The translations under genes were made by a program, and so were the position numbers. DNA of 44,858 bases from Martinezella miluonensis (lineage in GTDB: Bacteria > Pseudomonadota > Alphaproteobacteria > Rhizobiales > Rhizobiaceae), in contig NZ_FMAH01000053.1 of the NCBI RefSeq assembly GCF_900094545.1, forward strand, positions 1 through 44,858. The letters are read 5' to 3'. The notes under the pieces were generated by a model. That model was not told where the DNA came from, made no database searches, and worked only from the letters and a program-made list of their open reading frames with translations. Positions 42,325 through 44,858 of this stretch are shown piece after piece (the first letter of the stretch is position 1; each line of letters begins with the position of its first letter).

Positions 42325-43143
42325 TTATGCCGCTTCTGCGGCACGGCGATAGCTGGTTTCGACCTCTTCACGCAGGTCGTCCCAGATCGTCTTGCAATAA
42401 TCGATGAAGTTCTGCTCGTAGCGGATTTCCGAGACGACGCGTGGGCGCGGCAGGTCGATCGTATAGACCGATTTCACCGTGGCCGGACCGGCTGTGAGAA
42501 CATAAACCTTGTCGGCAAGGGCGACTGCTTCTTCGAGATCGTGCGTCACGAAGACGACGGAAGCCTGACGTTCAGCCCAGAGCTTCAGAAGCTCTTCATG
42601 CATGACCGTGCGGGTCTGCACGTCGAGCGCCGAGAACGGCTCGTCCATCAGCAGGATTTCCGGCTCGTTGATGAAGGTCTGCGCCAGCGAAGCGCGCTTG
42701 CGCATACCGCCGGAGAGCTGATGCGGATAGTGATGCAGGAACTTCGAAAGCCCGACGCGAGCGAGCCAGTCCTTGGCGGTCTTTTCGGCCTCGGCCTTCG
42801 ACTTGCCGCGGAACAGCGGGCCGGCCATGACGTTTTCGATGACATTCTTCCAGGGGAAGAGCGCATCCGTCTGGAAGGCGAAGCCGACGCGCGGGTCGAT
42901 GCCGTTGACCGGGCCGCCCATCAGGCGGACCTCGCCGGCGCTCGGCTTGGCAAGGCCGGTGACGAGATTGAGCGTCGTCGACTTGCCGCAGCCCGTCGGT
43001 CCCACAACGGCGACGAATTCGCCGCGCTCGACGGTCATGTTGAAATCGCGAAGTGCGGTCAGCGACTTACCGGTCGGCGATACGAAGCGGCGGCTGACAT
43101 TGATGAGCTCTATCGCCGGGGTGCGGCGTTCATCCTGTTGCAT
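42325..43143 (-). CDS. NitT/TauT-type ABC transporter ATP-binding protein
   Basis: 272 residues. Walker A VGPTGCGKSTT, Q loop VGFAFQTDALFPW, signature LSGGMRKRASLAQ, Walker B ILLMDEPFSALD, H loop VFVTHDLEEAV. Matches SsuB/TauB/NrtD ATPases. ATG 43143 starts MQQDERRTPAIELINVSRRF; earlier in-frame residues have no family match. Second gene of the operon; the permease start follows 13 bases after its stop. Confidence 0.92.
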   Translation of the reverse strand: MQQDERRTPAIELINVSRRFVSPTGKSLTALRDFNMTVERGEFVAVVGPTGCGKSTTLNLVTGLAKPSAGEVRLMGGPVNGIDPRVGFAFQTDALFPWKNVIENVMAGPLFRGKSKAEAEKTAKDWLARVGLSKFLHHYPHQLSGGMRKRASLAQTFINEPEILLMDEPFSALDVQTRTVMHEELLKLWAERQASVVFVTHDLEEAVALADKVYVLTAGPATVKSVYTIDLPRPRVVSEIRYEQNFIDYCKTIWDDLREEVETSYRRAAEAA

Positions 43144-43234
43144 ATTGCTGATCCTGACGCGTGCCTTCGGGCGTGCACGCAAAGCCCGGTGAACTGCCGC
43201 CTCCGGAACCGGCCGGAAGCAGCGGCATGACTGC

Positions 43235-44248
43235 TTACTTGACGTTCTTCACGAATTCCGTCGTATAGGTCTTCGACAGGTCGATCGTCTTGCCCTTCAC
43301 GTTCTTGGAGAACTGCGAGAGCACGGCGAGAACGGTCTTCGGACCATCTTCCGGCATCACGCCATCGGCCGTGAACATTTCCTTGCCGGCGTCGAGAGCC
43401 TTGATGTAGCCGTCCTTGTCGCCGACGTAGAAGTCCTTGGGCATCTTGTCGGCAATTTCAGCGGCAGAATGGGTATGAATGAAGCGCAGCGTCTTGACGA
43501 AGGCGTTCGCAAGCTTCTGAACCTCTTCCTTATGGGCATCGACCCATGCGGCATCCATATAGAGCGAAGCCGCCGGATAGGTACCGCCGAGCGCTTTCTC
43601 GGTGCCCTTGAGCGTACGCAGATCGACCAGAACCTTGGCCTCGCCCGTCTTCAGTAGGCGCGAGATGGTCGGTTCGGTGGTCATGCCCACCTGGATGGCA
43701 TCCTGCTGCATGGCGGCAATGAAAGTCTGGCCTGCTCCGACCGGAACGGGCGTTACATCAGCCGGCGAGAGGCCAGCCTTGGAAGCCATGTAAAGCGTCA
43801 GGAAGTTGGTGGAGGAGCCGAGGCCGGTGACGCCGGCACGCTTGCCCTTCAGATCGGCGAAGGACTTGATGTCCGGATACTTGGCCGAAACCAGCTCTAC
43901 TTCGCCCGGTGCCTGGCTGAACTGCACGACGGACTTGATGAACTTGCCCTTGGCCTGTAGGTCGACACAGTGATCGTAGAAGCCGACGACACCCTGAACG
44001 GCGCCTGCCAGCAGCTGGTTTTCGGCGTCGACGCCGGCGGATTCGTTGAGAAGCTCGACCTCGAGGCCTTCATCCTTGAAGTAACCGAGGGATTCGGCGA
44101 GCTTGGCCGGCAGATAGATCTGCTTTTCGTAGCCGCCCACCATGATGGAGATCTTGTCAGCGGCGTTGGCTGCCGTGGCAGCGAAGGAAGCAGCTGATAT
44201 GACGAGGGAAAGGGCTACGGTATGAAAAAACGTGCGCGATGGACGCAT
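43235..44248 (-). CDS. ABC transporter substrate-binding protein (NMT1/SsuA-like)
   Basis: 337 residues. Signal peptide about 1-29 (ALSLVISAASFAATAANA, cut before ADKIS), then the periplasmic binding fold: KQIYLPAKLAESLGYFKDEGLEVEL, LAGAVQGVVGFYDH, LKGKRAGVTGLGSSTNFLTLYMAS. The family binds sulfonates, nitrate, taurine or thiamine precursors; the ligand cannot be told. TAGGAGGAG provides a strong ribosome site before ATG 44248; TTG 44251 is the only longer option. First gene of the operon with the ATPase and permease. A close second copy lies just upstream. Confidence 0.92.
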   Translation of the reverse strand: MRPSRTFFHTVALSLVISAASFAATAANAADKISIMVGGYEKQIYLPAKLAESLGYFKDEGLEVELLNESAGVDAENQLLAGAVQGVVGFYDHCVDLQAKGKFIKSVVQFSQAPGEVELVSAKYPDIKSFADLKGKRAGVTGLGSSTNFLTLYMASKAGLSPADVTPVPVGAGQTFIAAMQQDAIQVGMTTEPTISRLLKTGEAKVLVDLRTLKGTEKALGGTYPAASLYMDAAWVDAHKEEVQKLANAFVKTLRFIHTHSAAEIADKMPKDFYVGDKDGYIKALDAGKEMFTADGVMPEDGPKTVLAVLSQFSKNVKGKTIDLSKTYTTEFVKNVK

Positions 44249-44468
44249 CAATGTCTCCTCCTATTTAGATCGTTGCGCCATGCGACGCTGCAGAAAAGGC
44301 GCTTCCTCCACGAAGCTCAGCGAACCTAACGTAGGTTACCTTTCAGTCAGCTTTCAGCACGCAACCCCTCCAAGGCGACATTGCAATTTTATTACGTGGA
44401 CGCCGGCGGCACAGATATATGGCCGCCGGCGCTTGTCTTCTGTTTCCGGATCAGACGTGAAACCCACC

Positions 44469-44484
44469 CCCGGTTAAGACCGGG
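44469..44484 (-). terminator. Weak hairpin after the second binding-protein gene
   Basis: CCCGGT/ACCGGG with a four-base loop, 15 bases after the stop at 44499 on the minus strand, but followed only by GGTGGGTTTC, so termination is doubtful. Confidence 0.35.
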
Positions 44485-44498
44485 AACGATGCTCCGCG

Positions 44499-44858
44499 CT
44501 ATTTGGCGTTCTTGACGAATTCGGTCGTATAGGTCCTCGCCAGGTCGATCGGCTTGCCCTGGACGTTCTTGGAAAATTCGGAAAGCACGGCCAGAACGGT
44601 TTTCGGACCATCTTCCGGCATCACGCCATCGGGCGTGAACATCGCCTTGCCGTTTTCGAGCGCCTTCACATAGCCTTCCTTGTCACCGACATAGAAGTCC
44701 TTCGGCATCTTGTCGGCAATCTCGGCGGCCGAGTGGGTGTTGATGAAATGCAGCGTCTTGACGAAAGCATTCGCAAGCTTCTGCGTTTCCTCCTTGTGAT
44801 CCTTGACCCACGCTTCCTGCATGTAAAGAGACGCGGCAGGATAGGTTCCGCCCAGCGC
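44499..44858 (-). CDS. Second ABC substrate-binding protein, partial (5' end outside window)
   Basis: The C-terminal 119 codons are present, open to the window edge: reading begins within ALGGTYPAASLYMQEAW and ends EFVKNAK. It aligns without gaps to the last part of the protein at 43235-44248, with about 19 differences in 110 residues by my hand alignment, so the two are recent tandem paralogs. An internal Met at 44822 is not the start. Same strand as the transporter operon, 250 bp upstream of the first copy's start. Confidence 0.92.
   Translation of the reverse strand, partial: ALGGTYPAASLYMQEAWVKDHKEETQKLANAFVKTLHFINTHSAAEIADKMPKDFYVGDKEGYVKALENGKAMFTPDGVMPEDGPKTVLAVLSEFSKNVQGKPIDLARTYTTEFVKNAK

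Overview
The window looks like a Rhizobium-type alphaproteobacterial chromosome. Supporting signs are GC-rich coding with short tight operons, RIME-like and REP-like intergenic palindromes typical of Rhizobiaceae, an IS66 element, an L-pipecolate/lysine catabolic cluster, exopolysaccharide genes and NitT/TauT-type ABC transporter genes. Species cannot be fixed from what I can see.

Layout. (1) 1-10102 is the right end of a genomic island. An intact-looking IS66-family element fills 1-2809, with terminal inverted repeats at 1-22 and 2788-2809. It has interrupted mrr, the last gene of a minus-strand restriction operon hsdR-hsdM-hsdS-mrr (9738 to 2810). At 10057-10102 lies a 46-bp copy of the 3' half of a tRNA-Gly(GCC) gene, the expected duplicated attachment core; chromosomal backbone follows. 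(2) 10339-13120 holds a DUF1007 periplasmic protein, a PAP2 phosphatase and a MipA/OmpV outer-membrane protein. (3) 13061-21119 is a minus-strand run of nine tightly packed genes: HAD phosphatase, class-III aminotransferase, arginase-fold ureohydrolase-like protein, half-size SMR transporter, membrane desaturase/hydroxylase, alpha/beta hydrolase, GNAT/FemAB-like N-acyltransferase, second half-size SMR transporter and Cfa-like methyltransferase. Directly upstream are an OmpR-type response regulator and a sensor kinase (21223-23264), and between kinase and operon lies a 9-bp direct repeat with 11-bp period, the geometry of an OmpR/PmrA-type operator. I read this as an uncharacterised, stress-inducible pathway that builds, modifies and moves an amine-containing envelope lipid. 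It is the best candidate for a new system in the window.

(4) 23412-28480 has a divergent MocR regulator/EamA exporter pair, a DUF1348-TetR pair and a cytosolic-looking glycoamylase-like (possible beta-1,2-glucanase) protein. (5) 28614-33070 is a D-lysine/L-pipecolate catabolic set (imine reductase-like Ldh protein, AmaB, AmaA-like oxidase) with a divergent stand-alone Lrp-type ligand-binding domain. (6) 33483-39020 is a polysaccharide cluster: GT4, GT2, Wzx-like flippase and a tandem alpha/beta-hydrolase. (7) 39084-41157 is a second two-component system (TctD/TctE type). (8) 41371-44858 is a minus-strand ABC transporter operon (binding protein, ATPase, permease, strong terminator) preceded by a second, cut-off copy of the binding-protein gene.

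Start sites were chosen from frame, Shine-Dalgarno match, family N-termini and gene overlap. All functional statements come from motif recognition by eye; no database search was possible.
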